Shown here piece after piece: positions 34,502 to 41,878 of a DNA stretch of 64,000 bases (the first letter of the stretch is position 1; each line of letters starts with the position of its first letter). The DNA comes from CAYNWH01 sp964400885. Lineage in GTDB: Bacteria; Patescibacteriota; Patescibacteriia; CAIXNZ01. The stretch lies in assembly GCA_964400885.1 (NCBI GenBank), contig CAYNWH010000005.1:3947-67946 (forward strand), read 5' to 3'. Under the pieces are notes generated by a model. That model had not been told where the DNA came from and did no database searches. It saw nothing but the letters and a program-made list of their open reading frames with translations. The position numbers and the translations under genes are program-made.

Positions 34502-35041
34502 TTACCAACTAACTTTTTTAATTTTTAAAAGATAACCCAACCAATTAGAGAGTAGGGGTAAAAAGGGAGAAATAATTAAAATTAGCAAAATAACTGGCCA
34601 AGGCGGGATAAAAACCAAAAGGATTAAAATCAAGCCGCCTAAGAAATCCAATTGATCCCAAGGTATCCATTTTTCGCCTGGCTTTAAAGCAATTCTCCTT
34701 TTGATAAAACTTTTAACTGCGTCTCCTAGAATCACGCCAAAGCCAAAAAGAAAACCAAAAAGCAATAAATTAACTTGCCTATAATCTAAAAGACTGATTG
34801 ATTTAAAAAAATCAAAATTATAAAGATAGTTCTGTAAATAAACGGTCAAAATGCCAATTATGCTTCCAGCAATCAAACCCCGCCAAGTTTTATTTTTGCC
34901 TAAAACAGGCCGGTCTTTAATAGTGGTATTAAAATCTAGTGGCAAAGAAAATTTGTTCCCAAAAATTTTAGTAGCAAAAACCGGCGCCATATTAGCAAAA
35001 TAGGCCGGCAACATAAAATATAATGCTTGCAAGATAATCAT
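34502..35041 (-). CDS. CDP-archaeol synthase (CarS)-like / DUF46
   Basis: 179-aa membrane protein of the CarS/DUF46 family, which in archaea makes CDP-archaeol from CTP and unsaturated archaetidic acid. Family marks: ANMAP near 16, the KNKTWRG motif near 48, GDAVKSFIKRR near 105 and WIPWDQLDF near 125. In a bacterium it probably works as a phosphatidate cytidylyltransferase. It supplies the CDP-lipid for the phosphatidyltransferase encoded next to it. It is the first gene of the unit. Confidence 0.85.
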   Translation of the reverse strand: MIILQALYFMLPAYFANMAPVFATKIFGNKFSLPLDFNTTIKDRPVLGKNKTWRGLIAGSIIGILTVYLQNYLYNFDFFKSISLLDYRQVNLLLFGFLFGFGVILGDAVKSFIKRRIALKPGEKWIPWDQLDFLGGLILILLVFIPPWPVILLILIISPFLPLLSNWLGYLLKIKKVSW

Positions 35042-35166
35042 AATAAAATTATAGCAAAATTAGTTTAAATTTGCGATATTTTATCATTGACTAATTGATT
35101 TTTTTTTGCTAAACTGCGTATAAGTTCTTTGTTAAAGGTTAATAGTTAATTGTTAATTGTTGAATT

Positions 35167-35242
35167 GCACGCGTAGCTCAATGGATAGAGCACCTGGCTT
35201 CGGACCAGGGGGTTGTGGGTTCGAGTCCTGCCGCGTGCGCCA
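35167..35242 (+). tRNA. tRNA-Arg (anticodon TCG)
   Basis: Complete cloverleaf: acceptor GCACGCG/CGCGTGC, D arm AGCTCAATGGATAGAGC, anticodon stem CCTGG/CCAGG with loop CTTCGGA (anticodon TCG), T arm GTGGGTTCGAGTCCTGC, discriminator G and encoded CCA. Its last 19 bases are repeated at 35326-35344. Confidence 0.96.
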
Positions 35243-35325
35243 ACGACTGTGGGTTTCCGCCTTCGTTACACTCCGGCCTTTGCCGACCGAAGTCCGCTTC
35301 GGCCGACATAGGTCGGCGGACGCAG

Positions 35326-35344
35326 CGAGTCCTGCCGCGTGCGC
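35326..35344 (+). repeat. Partial copy of tRNA-Arg 3' end
   Basis: CGAGTCCTGCCGCGTGCGC is an exact repeat of 35222-35240, 104 bp away. The DNA between is GC-rich with CCGAC/GTCGG inversions. This is the layout left by site-specific integration and excision at a tRNA gene. Confidence 0.75.
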
Positions 35345-35346
35345 AT

Positions 35347-35419
35347 GACCCGGTAGCTCAGCTGGTAGAGCAATTGCCTCTTAAGCAATGGGTCCAGGGT
35401 TCGAATCCCTGCCGGGTCA
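35347..35419 (+). tRNA. tRNA-Lys (anticodon CTT)
   Basis: Acceptor GACCCGG/CCGGGTC, D arm AGCTCAGCTGGTAGAGC, anticodon stem ATTGC/GCAAT with loop CTCTTAA (anticodon CTT), T arm with GGTTCGAATCC, discriminator A. A scaffold gap starts at the very next base, so CCA coding cannot be seen. Confidence 0.95.
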
Positions 35420-35519
35420 NNNNNNNNNNNNNNNNNNNNNNNNNNNNNNNNNNNNNNNNNNNNNNNNNNNNNNNNNNNNNNNNNNNNNNNNNNNNNNNNN
35501 NNNNNNNNNNNNNNNNNNN

Positions 35520-35742
35520 CAGCGATGCTGTTTTAGTTTTAAACTATCCTAAAAATGGTTTGAACGGATATATTGGCGGAGCAACTTTAACAGAGTTAGG
35601 CGTGGCCAGACATTTAGATAAAAAAATATTTATTTTGCATGATTTGCCGACTGAAAATGAACTGCGCTATGTTTTGGAAATCAAAATCATGAAACCAATT
35701 ATTCTTAATGGAGATTTAAATAATATCAATAAACATATTTAA
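35520..35742 (+). CDS. Deoxyribosyltransferase-like protein, C-terminal fragment
   Basis: 73 C-terminal residues following the gap; the N terminus is missing. The visible part has AVLVLNYPKNG, then YIGGATLTELGVARHLDKK and a PI..NGDL end, resembling CPR proteins related to nucleoside 2-deoxyribosyltransferases. The Gly-Gly-x-Thr-x-x-E segment is the most telling. The catalytic N-terminal half is not available, so the call is tentative. Confidence 0.55.
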
Positions 35743-35759
35743 TCATTAAAAATACAAAT

Positions 35760-35843
35760 ATGGCTAAAGGTAAAAAAGTCACTACTGGCGTCAAATTACC
35801 AAAACTAAAATGGCGCAAAAAAGCAGGCAAAAAGAAAAAATAA
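35760..35843 (+). CDS. Tiny basic protein, 27 aa
   Basis: ATG 35760, TAA 35841. The product is mostly Lys with a few hydrophobic residues (KLPKLKWRKKAGKKKK at the C terminus). It lies 17 nt after the preceding gene and before a large hairpin. It may be a ribosome- or nucleic-acid-binding microprotein; no SD is visible. Confidence 0.45.
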   Translation: MAKGKKVTTGVKLPKLKWRKKAGKKKK

Positions 35844-35852
35844 GACAAGAAA

Positions 35853-35938
35853 GCCCGGCTTGGCAACAAAACATTTGTTTTGTAGAGACGCATAGCTATG
35901 AGTCTCTACAGGATAAAATCCTGTGCCAAGCCGGGTTT
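35853..35938 (+). terminator. Branched terminator
   Basis: Outer stem AGCCCGGCTTGGCA / TGCCAAGCCGGG followed by TTTTTG. Inside are two further hairpins (TGTAGAGAC/GTCTCTACA and GGAT/ATCC), giving a three-way junction. Confidence 0.75.
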
Positions 35939-35973
35939 TTGCGTTCCTGATTATTTTATGCCACAATACAAAC

Positions 35974-36441
35974 ATGCAATATAAATTCAATTACACCACC
36001 AATCTTTGCTACTTGCTTAATAAGCAAAATCAAGTTCTTTTAATCATGAAAAAAAAGGGCTTTGGCCAGGGACGCTGGAACGGTCCGGGCGGTAAAGTTA
36101 AACAAGGTGAAACGCCAGAACAAGCAGCCATACGCGAAGTTGAAGAAGAAACTGGTTTTAAACCAGCAAAGCTAACCAATCTAGGATATATCGAATTCAT
36201 CTGGCCGCATCAAGAAGAAAATAATCAAATATGCCATATTTTTATAACCAAGGATTATGCAGGAGAATTAAAAGAATCAGAAGAATCCCTGCCTAAGTGG
36301 TGGGATATTGATAAAATCCCCTTAGATCAAATGTGGCCGGATGATATTTACTGGCTCAAAGATGCATTAGACGGTAAAGAAACGAAATATAGATTTTTCT
36401 TTGATGAGGACAATAGATATCTTAAACACGAAAAAATTTAA
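35974..36441 (+). CDS. NUDIX hydrolase (MutT/MTH1-like)
   Basis: 155-aa pyrophosphohydrolase. The Nudix box is complete: G40-x5-E46-x7-R54-E55-V-x-E58-E59-x-G61. The preceding GRWNGPGGKV segment and the MTH1-like spacing suggest an 8-oxo-dGTP-cleaning role. I chose ATG 35974; the longer frame from 35923 reads through the terminator stem. Its stop overlaps the end of the convergent RT gene by 4 nt. Confidence 0.88.
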   Translation: MQYKFNYTTNLCYLLNKQNQVLLIMKKKGFGQGRWNGPGGKVKQGETPEQAAIREVEEETGFKPAKLTNLGYIEFIWPHQEENNQICHIFITKDYAGELKESEESLPKWWDIDKIPLDQMWPDDIYWLKDALDGKETKYRFFFDEDNRYLKHEKI

Positions 36442-37442
36442 TGTCTATATAGCCAATATTGATTAAGTAATTCTCTTCGGATTTTATAAGTATTGCCATG
36501 GCACAAAAGCCCTAGATAGGACTGCAAGGTCTGATTATCAGGGCTTATTTTTATACGACCAAACATGCGTCGCCTTGTGCTACGGCGCAAAATGCGATAA
36601 TCCCAAAAATGAACCCAGCCTAAAAAATCCATGCCTGATGCAACTGTTTTAATGACAATTTTGTCCGGATGCAATTCCAGTTTTAAATTTTCAGCCAAAT
36701 AATTTCTGATGGGCGGCAAAATTTGAATTAGTTCTTTTTTGTTCGTTGACAAAAAAATGATATCATCGGCGTAACGGATATGGTGCTTAATCTTTAATTC
36801 ATGTTTAACCCATTGATCAAAAGGATTCAGATAAATATTGGCAAATAACTGAGAAGTCAAATTGCCTAAAGGTAAGCCAATGTCCTTTTTGCCTTCGGTG
36901 TCATAACTATCAATAATTTGCTTCAAAAGCCACAACAAATCACAATCATTAACATATTGTCCTAAAGTGCTTAAAAGAATTTTATGGTCAATACTGGCAA
37001 AGAATTTACGAATATCAATTTTTAAAACCCAGCATGTTCGGGCATTGTTTTGGCTTTCAATAAATACGGCTTTACGAAATCTATTAATTGCCTTATAAGT
37101 GCCTTTATTTAAGCGGCAAGAATAGGAATCAGCAATAAAAGTCCTGTCAAAAAACGGATAAAGTATCCGATAAACCGCATGATGCAAAAGCCTATCCCTC
37201 ACACTGGCTTTATGAATATGGCGACGTTTTGGGTCATTGATATAAAAACTTTCATAGTCACCGTGGCAATAGATTTTATTGCTTAAATCATGATGCAGTT
37301 TTAAAATATTATCAAAAAGATCAAGGCTAAATTCCTGGACATCCGGCTTGGATTTTTTGCCTTTGATAAATTCCTGCCAGGCCAAAAGCAAATTATCTAA
37401 TGAAATAATCTCTTTAAATTTATGAACCAATTGAATTTTCAT
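36438..37442 (-). CDS. DGR reverse transcriptase
   Basis: 334-aa reverse transcriptase that copies the template repeat (TR) RNA with adenine-specific errors. Motif GLPLGNLTSQ near residue 187 replaces the usual QG in motif B and is typical of DGR enzymes. The catalytic YADD is at about 223-226. Fingers motifs (RDRLLHHAVYRIL and the SYSCRLNKGTYKAI segment) precede, and a thumb domain follows. ATG 37442 is chosen; the longer frame from 37517 lies over the Avd gene. No maturase or endonuclease domain is present. The promoter must lie inside the divergent Avd gene. Confidence 0.93.
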   Translation of the reverse strand: MKIQLVHKFKEIISLDNLLLAWQEFIKGKKSKPDVQEFSLDLFDNILKLHHDLSNKIYCHGDYESFYINDPKRRHIHKASVRDRLLHHAVYRILYPFFDRTFIADSYSCRLNKGTYKAINRFRKAVFIESQNNARTCWVLKIDIRKFFASIDHKILLSTLGQYVNDCDLLWLLKQIIDSYDTEGKKDIGLPLGNLTSQLFANIYLNPFDQWVKHELKIKHHIRYADDIIFLSTNKKELIQILPPIRNYLAENLKLELHPDKIVIKTVASGMDFLGWVHFWDYRILRRSTRRRMFGRIKISPDNQTLQSYLGLLCHGNTYKIRRELLNQYWLYRH

Positions 37443-37805
37443 AATTCGGTTTCTCAACCTAACGCTAATGAAATACCGATAATTGTTAAGTTTAATGAAA
37501 GTTATAAATTGTGGCACGGTTATCTAATTCACATTCCCAGGCTGACGCGCTATACGCTCGGCGCCAAAATAGACAATATCTTTACCGAATCTCTGGAACT
37601 TTCATTGCTGGCGGGTTATTCCGCTAAAGAAAGTAAATTACTCATTATCCAAAAGCTGAGCGTTAAATTTGATTTATTAAAATTTTTCTTAAAGCTACTT
37701 TGGGAAATGAAAGTCTTAGACAATAAAAAATACGCAATGCTGTCTCGCCCTCTATCTGAAACTGGCAATATGATCGGCGGCTGGTTAAATTCTCTAAAAA
37801 AATAA
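37422..37805 (+). CDS. Avd-like DGR accessory protein (four-helix bundle)
   Basis: 127 aa. Avd proteins form a basic pentameric barrel that binds the RT and TR RNA. It has four predicted helices, and the C-terminal signature KFDLLKFFLKLLWEMKVLDNKKY followed by GNMIGGWLNSLKK (read in two parts) matches the bAvd family. Unusually it is divergent from the RT and overlaps its 5' end by 21 nt; in classical DGRs avd and RT run in the same direction. A TTG at 37431 is an alternative start. Confidence 0.85.
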   Translation: MNQLNFHNSVSQPNANEIPIIVKFNESYKLWHGYLIHIPRLTRYTLGAKIDNIFTESLELSLLAGYSAKESKLLIIQKLSVKFDLLKFFLKLLWEMKVLDNKKYAMLSRPLSETGNMIGGWLNSLKK

Positions 37806-37828
37806 ACTCTCCGAAATAACGGAGAGAA
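37800..37828 (-). terminator. Terminator of the TR RNA
   Basis: Minus strand CTCTCCG / CGGAGAG with a 6-nt loop then TTTATTTTTTT, immediately after TR. It also faces the end of avd. Confidence 0.8.
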
Positions 37829-38204
37829 TAAAAAGACTTGCGCAGGGCCAAGAAGCGGCAGGTGTCATTCCAATGATTGTCATCACCGTTCCAATTGAGG
37901 TTGAGCTTGCGCTGATCGTCATTGCAGTTGAGGTAGGGATAGTTGCGGTTTCCATTGTCATTGACCCAAACCGAGCCGAGATTATACAAAATGCCGTCCA
38001 TGCCACTGCCAGTTGAGTTCTCTCCTGGCTGTATCTTATGCGGGAGCATCTCTCCGCTGATATTCTGTACCAAGTATTTTTATTTTTAGATTGCACCAAG
38101 CGCGCTCTAAGTTAAGGCTTGCCCTAACTTAATCAGGCTTTCTTGGCGAACCAGAGTTCAACCGCCCAAAGCCTTGACCGTGGGCTGATTCGTTTACTAT
38201 CCAC
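37829..38204 (-). ncRNA. TR-containing RNA transcript
   Basis: Inferred RNA from the promoter at 38209-38217 through TR to the terminator at 37800-37828. The 5' part (38000-38200) has hairpins such as AAGTTAGGGC/GCCTTAACTT (38109-38130). An open frame crosses the TR, but its other parts do not resemble the target protein, so I treat it as RNA. Confidence 0.65.
37836..37980 (-). repeat. DGR template repeat (TR)
   Basis: 145 bp, aligned base for base with VR (38301-38445). In coding orientation the TR is rich in AAC, AAT and GAC codons, the classic pre-mutagenesis pattern. The last 29 bases of both repeats in coding direction (37864-37836) are identical and GC-rich, as expected for the initiation site of mutagenic homing. 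Confidence 0.95.
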
Positions 38205-38208
38205 AAGA

Positions 38209-38217
38209 ATTATAGCA
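38209..38217 (-). promoter_or_regulatory. Extended -10 promoter of the TR RNA
   Basis: Minus strand TGCTATAAT (TGn-TATAAT), no good -35. It is located between the target-gene terminator and the TR leader. Confidence 0.65.
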
Positions 38218-38227
38218 TAAATTTAAA

Positions 38228-38262
38228 AGCCGCGCACAGTATTTCTACCATGCGCGGCCAAG
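38228..38262 (-). terminator. Terminator / hairpin downstream of VR
   Basis: GCCGCGCA / TGCGCGGC then TTTT. It terminates the target gene. A hairpin just after VR is also a known aid to DGR retargeting. Confidence 0.8.
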
Positions 38263-38298
38263 GATCCAAAAGCGCCAAAGCACCAAGTGTCCCAGCAC

Positions 38299-38913
38299 CT
38301 ACTTGCGCAGGGCCAAGAAGCGGCAGGTGCCACCCCAAGGATAGTCACCCCCGTACCAAATGAGGTCGAGCTTGCGCTGATCGTCATCGCAGTCGAGGCA
38401 GGGATAGTTGCGGCTCCCATTGACACCGACCCAAACCGAGCCGAGCGCGACCACTGGAAATTCTTTCTGGATTTCCGGATAAGCCACCCCAAAAGCCAAA
38501 AGATGCTCAATTTTGGCAGGGATTAGGCCTTGGTTGTCCAAATACTCCAGAACTTCTTTGGTCGTGGCGTTCCGATTCAGATGAACCAGCACCAGCTCAA
38601 CTTCGTGCTGGCCAACACCTTGCAGCGGAAAATTCTTGTCGTTGATGCTGTCATTGAACCAGCCGTAGTCGCCCGCCTCGATCATTTGGGCCAGGGACTT
38701 GCCGTAATCAACGACAACCTTGTAGGTCTCTTTGACTTTCTGCCGGCTGGACATGATCACCTCGGCCACTTTGTGGGCCAGGGTACTATCCGTGAGCAAA
38801 CGGTGGAGATCCTCGTCGTTACCGCCCATTTCCAGGACGGCGTTGACGATTGCCATCATAATGGCCCACATCTTGCCAGCACCCTTGAGAAACTCGCTTG
38901 ATTTCTTTGCCAT
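38299..38913 (-). CDS. DGR variable (target) protein
   Basis: 204 aa. Residues 1-155 are mainly helical and contain no signal peptide. Residues 157-203 are the VR-encoded segment with the conserved LGSVWV start and the CRFLALRK end typical of C-type-lectin-fold DGR targets. Compared with the TR translation, 14 residues of this segment differ, mostly Asn or Asp replaced by Gly, Asp, Tyr, Ile or Ser. ATG 38913 is chosen for its AAGGAGG SD. Codon use is GC-rich like the other SD-led orphans. The protein probably displays a variable binding surface; no ligand is suggested by the sequence. Confidence 0.9.
   Translation of the reverse strand: MAKKSSEFLKGAGKMWAIMMAIVNAVLEMGGNDEDLHRLLTDSTLAHKVAEVIMSSRQKVKETYKVVVDYGKSLAQMIEAGDYGWFNDSINDKNFPLQGVGQHEVELVLVHLNRNATTKEVLEYLDNQGLIPAKIEHLLAFGVAYPEIQKEFPVVALGSVWVGVNGSRNYPCLDCDDDQRKLDLIWYGGDYPWGGTCRFLALRK
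38301..38445 (-). repeat. DGR variable repeat (VR)
   Basis: 145 bp, 18 mismatches to TR and no gaps. In coding orientation 17 are at TR adenines (12 A to G, 4 A to T, 1 A to C) and one is T to G. The one non-A change may be an ordinary mutation or sequencing error. Confidence 0.95.
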
Positions 38914-39041
38914 TGTCAAATTCCTCCTTAGGTCGCTTAACGACCCCGCAAATGGCCTGCTCCTTGCATTGACGCCTTGCCAATGCCTAAAGCTTGCCAA
39001 ATTAATAACTAAATTATATCATATTTTTACAAAAAAGTCAA
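38914..39041 (-). promoter_or_regulatory. Promoter and structured leader of the DGR target
   Basis: TTGACT (39041-39036), 17-bp spacer, TATAAT (39018-39013). The roughly 90-nt leader has GCATTG/CAATGC and GGTCG-TTAA-GCGACC hairpins just before the SD. The rest of the stretch up to 39223 is AT-rich and holds nothing else I can identify. Confidence 0.8.
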
Positions 39042-39223
39042 CTCTAGACGCATTTAATTTTGCTTATTTTAGCAAAATATGTTAAAATAAATACAGAGTT
39101 TTTTTTGATGAAAATAATAATTATTTAAAACACTAGGCACTATGCTAAGGCAAGTGCCTGGCAAACGAAAAAATAACCATAAAATAATACAAAAATTTTC
39201 GTGATTCATCATTCAAATAACCT

Positions 39224-39856
39224 ATGTCATTTCAAGCAACTCATTTACATTTTGCTAACCAAGTCAAGGAAATATTTAATATCCAGGATTTCACCCGCTA
39301 TTTTTCTGGCACACTTTACCCGGACTCACGTTACATCACCAAGCTGGAAAGAGAGCTGACTCATAACAGAATCGAACCCCGGAAAATTTTTAATTTAGAT
39401 GACGATTTTGTCAAAGGCTGGCAAATACATTTATGGTATGACAAACTAGCTTTGCCTCATTTAGATAAAATCGCTTTAGGTAAAAGTGCCAAATTATTAA
39501 ACATGAAAGATATGGCCATCTGGACTAAAGTTTCCGGTGCGAAATTGGTAGAGGATTTCCACTGGTGGGAAAAAACAGACTGGCCGCAAATATTACCGAA
39601 TCTAAAATATATTACTAACCCTAATCAAGAAGATCCTGCTGTTTTAAAAAAATGGTATCAACATTTTATTGCTTTTTATAAAAATAAACCGAACCTGGAA
39701 GATTATCGTTTGCAAGCTGCTTTTATGGGCATCCCCAAAAAGAGGATAAATCTAATTTTAATTGAAGCTAACAAAATTTATAACGATAAAATAAAAAGGG
39801 CTCAAACAGAACAAATAATGGATCAAGTCATTCTAGAATTTAAAAATTTAATTTAA
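39224..39856 (+). CDS. Orphan protein, possible zinc-phospholipase-C-like
   Basis: 210 aa. The N terminus (FQATHLHFANQV, then SGTLYPDSRY) resembles the His/Asp pattern at the start of zinc-dependent phospholipase C-like CPR proteins. The rest is helical with several Trp and His residues. No signal peptide. The family call is weak. The next gene follows 4 nt downstream, so the two are probably co-translated. Confidence 0.55.
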   Translation: MSFQATHLHFANQVKEIFNIQDFTRYFSGTLYPDSRYITKLERELTHNRIEPRKIFNLDDDFVKGWQIHLWYDKLALPHLDKIALGKSAKLLNMKDMAIWTKVSGAKLVEDFHWWEKTDWPQILPNLKYITNPNQEDPAVLKKWYQHFIAFYKNKPNLEDYRLQAAFMGIPKKRINLILIEANKIYNDKIKRAQTEQIMDQVILEFKNLI

Positions 39857-39860
39857 TTTT

Positions 39861-40220
39861 ATGAATCAAGAATTTCGCTGTGTTTTAACTAATCAAGAAG
39901 CTATGGAAATTTTGAATCAGGCAAAAATCATTTATTCTTATCATGCTCTGGATAAATATACTGGCACTAGAAGAATCCGGATCAAAAATTTCAAAGAAGT
40001 GATTAAAGAAGATTATCCGACTCAAGTAACTGGCGAAATTGCGCGCATTGGCATGAGGATTGAATCGCCTGGTGTAAATGTTCCGACTTATTTAGAATTT
40101 AAAATCACTGATAAGCAGTTTAGCCGCTGGGAAATTGAGTTTGAGGGCGAAGCGCCTGAACAATTTAAAAACCGCGAATCAATCCGCGGCTGGCAAATTT
40201 TGATTGATCAGGATAAATAA
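39861..40220 (+). CDS. Orphan protein, 119 aa
   Basis: Not recognised. It is mixed alpha/beta with charged strands and no membrane segment. It has a conserved-looking TGTRRIRIKNFKEV segment near residue 37. Placed 4 nt after the 210-aa orphan, so probably the same operon. A hairpin (AACCCAGC/GCTGGGTT) follows the stop. Confidence 0.55.
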   Translation: MNQEFRCVLTNQEAMEILNQAKIIYSYHALDKYTGTRRIRIKNFKEVIKEDYPTQVTGEIARIGMRIESPGVNVPTYLEFKITDKQFSRWEIEFEGEAPEQFKNRESIRGWQILIDQDK

Positions 40221-40252
40221 CCCAGCCCTTCGTGAAGAGCTGGGTTATTCCC
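40220..40252. terminator. Bidirectional terminator
   Basis: AACCCAGC / GCTGGGTT stem at the convergent ends of the 119-aa orphan and rnc, overlapping the rnc stop. Confidence 0.65.
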
Positions 40253-40937
40253 AATTTTTTTCCTGCAAAGCTTGCTGGGCTGCTTCTACCTGAGCTTCTT
40301 GTTTTGATGTGCCTGAACCCTTGGCCACTAATTCTTTCCTTAAAAACACACCGACCACAAAATGCTTAGCATGATCAGGACCTGATTCTTCCAATACTTT
40401 ATAAGTCGGTGTCACGCCTTCTTTTTCCTGCGCAATTTCCTGAAACCGGCTTTTAGGATCCTGGTAAAGTTTATGCTCTAGAATATAAGGAAGTTTAACA
40501 ATTATCTTATCTGTAATAAATTTTTTAGCGGCCTCATAATCTTTATCTAAATATATGGCGCCAATTATCGCTTCCATAGCATTAGCCAGAATATATTGTC
40601 TGGCTTTTGATTCAGTATCCTTGGCTTCGCCTTTACTTAGATAAAGATAATTTTCTACCTTTAATTCTTTGGCAATCTCTGATAGCATTGTTGAATTAAC
40701 TAAAGAAGCGCGCCAGTTAGTTAATTCGCCTTCTGGATTAGGATAATTTTTATAAAGATCTTCAGTCACAATCAGTTCCAAGACCGCATCGCCTAAAAAT
40801 TCCAAGCGTTCATTATTGTCTAATTTAAATTCAGGATGTTCGTTCAAATAAGAGCGATGAACGACTGCTTGCTTGATTAAATCTTTATTATTAAAAGAAA
40901 CACCCAGCCTTTTTTCAAGTTTATTTAAATCTTTCAT
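40245..40937 (-). CDS. rnc: Ribonuclease III
   Basis: 230-aa double-stranded RNA endonuclease for rRNA and mRNA processing. The catalytic signature NERLEFLGDAVLEL is near residue 40, and the second acidic site (AMEAIIGAIYLD) is near 115. The C-terminal dsRNA-binding domain spans about 155-225. Located about 100 nt downstream of nusB on the same strand. Confidence 0.96.
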   Translation of the reverse strand: MKDLNKLEKRLGVSFNNKDLIKQAVVHRSYLNEHPEFKLDNNERLEFLGDAVLELIVTEDLYKNYPNPEGELTNWRASLVNSTMLSEIAKELKVENYLYLSKGEAKDTESKARQYILANAMEAIIGAIYLDKDYEAAKKFITDKIIVKLPYILEHKLYQDPKSRFQEIAQEKEGVTPTYKVLEESGPDHAKHFVVGVFLRKELVAKGSGTSKQEAQVEAAQQALQEKNWE

Positions 40938-41040
40938 GGTATTAGCCTAGAGCTAATAGCCTATAGCGTATAGCTTATAGATCAACTATTTACCATTCGC
41001 CATTTGCTATTTGCAGTTAATAATTAAATTAAAAAAATAT

Positions 41041-41475
41041 TCAAGCTTTAATCTCACCGTTTTTTTCCATTTCTTTATAAATTGCACCCAAAACCCCATT
41101 GACAAATTTGCCAGAAGACTCGCCGCCAAATGTCTTGGCCACTTCAATCGCTTCATTAATCGCTACTTTAGAAGGAATATCAGGATCATATTTTAATTCA
41201 TAGATGCCGATCCTTAAAATATTGCGATCAATTATTGTAATCTGCTCTAATGGCCATTCAGTAGCATATTTTCTAATTAATTCATCGATTTCCTTCTTGT
41301 TTTTTAAAACTCCTTCAATTAAATGCTTAGTAAAACCTTCATCATCAAAACCAGGCGCAAAATCAGCCATATTTTGCTCTAAAATCTTATCAAGATTTTT
41401 TTCTTGAGCACCATTAAAATCCCATTGGTAAAGAGTCTGCATCGCAAGAGTGCGAGAAAGGTGACGATTGGCCAT
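41041..41475 (-). CDS. nusB: Transcription antitermination factor NusB
   Basis: 144-aa all-helical protein that binds boxA RNA with S10 during rRNA transcription. It has the RTLAMQTLYQWDF N-terminal segment and the IDRNILRIGIYEL motif near 95, followed by the VAINEAIEVAKTFGG helix. Complete, with the usual length. The rpmF gene lies upstream on the same strand. Confidence 0.94.
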   Translation of the reverse strand: MANRHLSRTLAMQTLYQWDFNGAQEKNLDKILEQNMADFAPGFDDEGFTKHLIEGVLKNKKEIDELIRKYATEWPLEQITIIDRNILRIGIYELKYDPDIPSKVAINEAIEVAKTFGGESSGKFVNGVLGAIYKEMEKNGEIKA

Positions 41476-41491
41476 AAATAGTTAAAAAGTT

Positions 41492-41527
41492 ATCCCGCCT
41501 GTGAACGGGATGCCGCCATAGGCGGCA
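41492..41527. repeat. Two adjacent palindromes
   Basis: ATCCCG/CGGGAT (41492-41511) followed by TGCCGCC/GGCGGCA (41511-41527), between nusB and rpmF. Confidence 0.55.
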
Positions 41528-41544
41528 TAAAGTTAAAAAGCTTA

Positions 41545-41787
41545 TTATTCTTGAGCTTTTTCTGCGGTTTTAGCTTTCTGTTTAGCTAAACGTTTTTCTT
41601 CTTTTTTATCTAATTTTGATTTTAGAATTTCTTTATTTTTATAAGTGCCGCAAAAAGCGCAAACTACATGAGGTAATTTGGGCCTTTTACATCTGGGGCA
41701 CAAAACGGTTTTTACTTTTTTTAAGGCGAAATGGGATGCTCTGCGCCTTTTAGAACTACTTGGCCTCCTTTTAGCTGGAACTGGCAT
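41545..41787 (-). CDS. rpmF: 50S ribosomal protein L32
   Basis: 80 aa. It has the conserved MPVPAKRRPSSSKRRRAS start and the four zinc Cys (CPRC and CAFC, residues about 30-48). The Lys-rich C-terminal tail is longer than in most bacteria, where L32 is about 57-65 aa. Confidence 0.95.
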   Translation of the reverse strand: MPVPAKRRPSSSKRRRASHFALKKVKTVLCPRCKRPKLPHVVCAFCGTYKNKEILKSKLDKKEEKRLAKQKAKTAEKAQE

Positions 41788-41878
41788 AAATGTTAGTAAT
41801 TAGTAATTAGTAAAAAGTTAATACGATTATATCTTATTTTTCAATTTTTGGCAAGCCTCGGCTAATTTGACGCAAGGA

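Noticed and set aside
35157..35742. Frames across the tRNA genes and gap
   Set aside because: They translate tRNA-Arg and tRNA-Lys and an N run; only the part after 35520 looks like a protein.
36438..37442. Group II intron or retron reverse transcriptase
   Set aside because: No maturase X/endonuclease domain and no msr-msd. Motif B is the DGR type, and TR/VR/Avd are present.
37663..38073. 136-codon minus-strand frame through the TR
   Set aside because: The TR translates in the target frame by necessity. The rest lies antisense to avd and across the TR terminator, so it is RNA template, not a gene.
38287..39085. Plus-strand frames opposite the DGR target
   Set aside because: Shadow frames of the GC-rich target gene without SD or conserved content.
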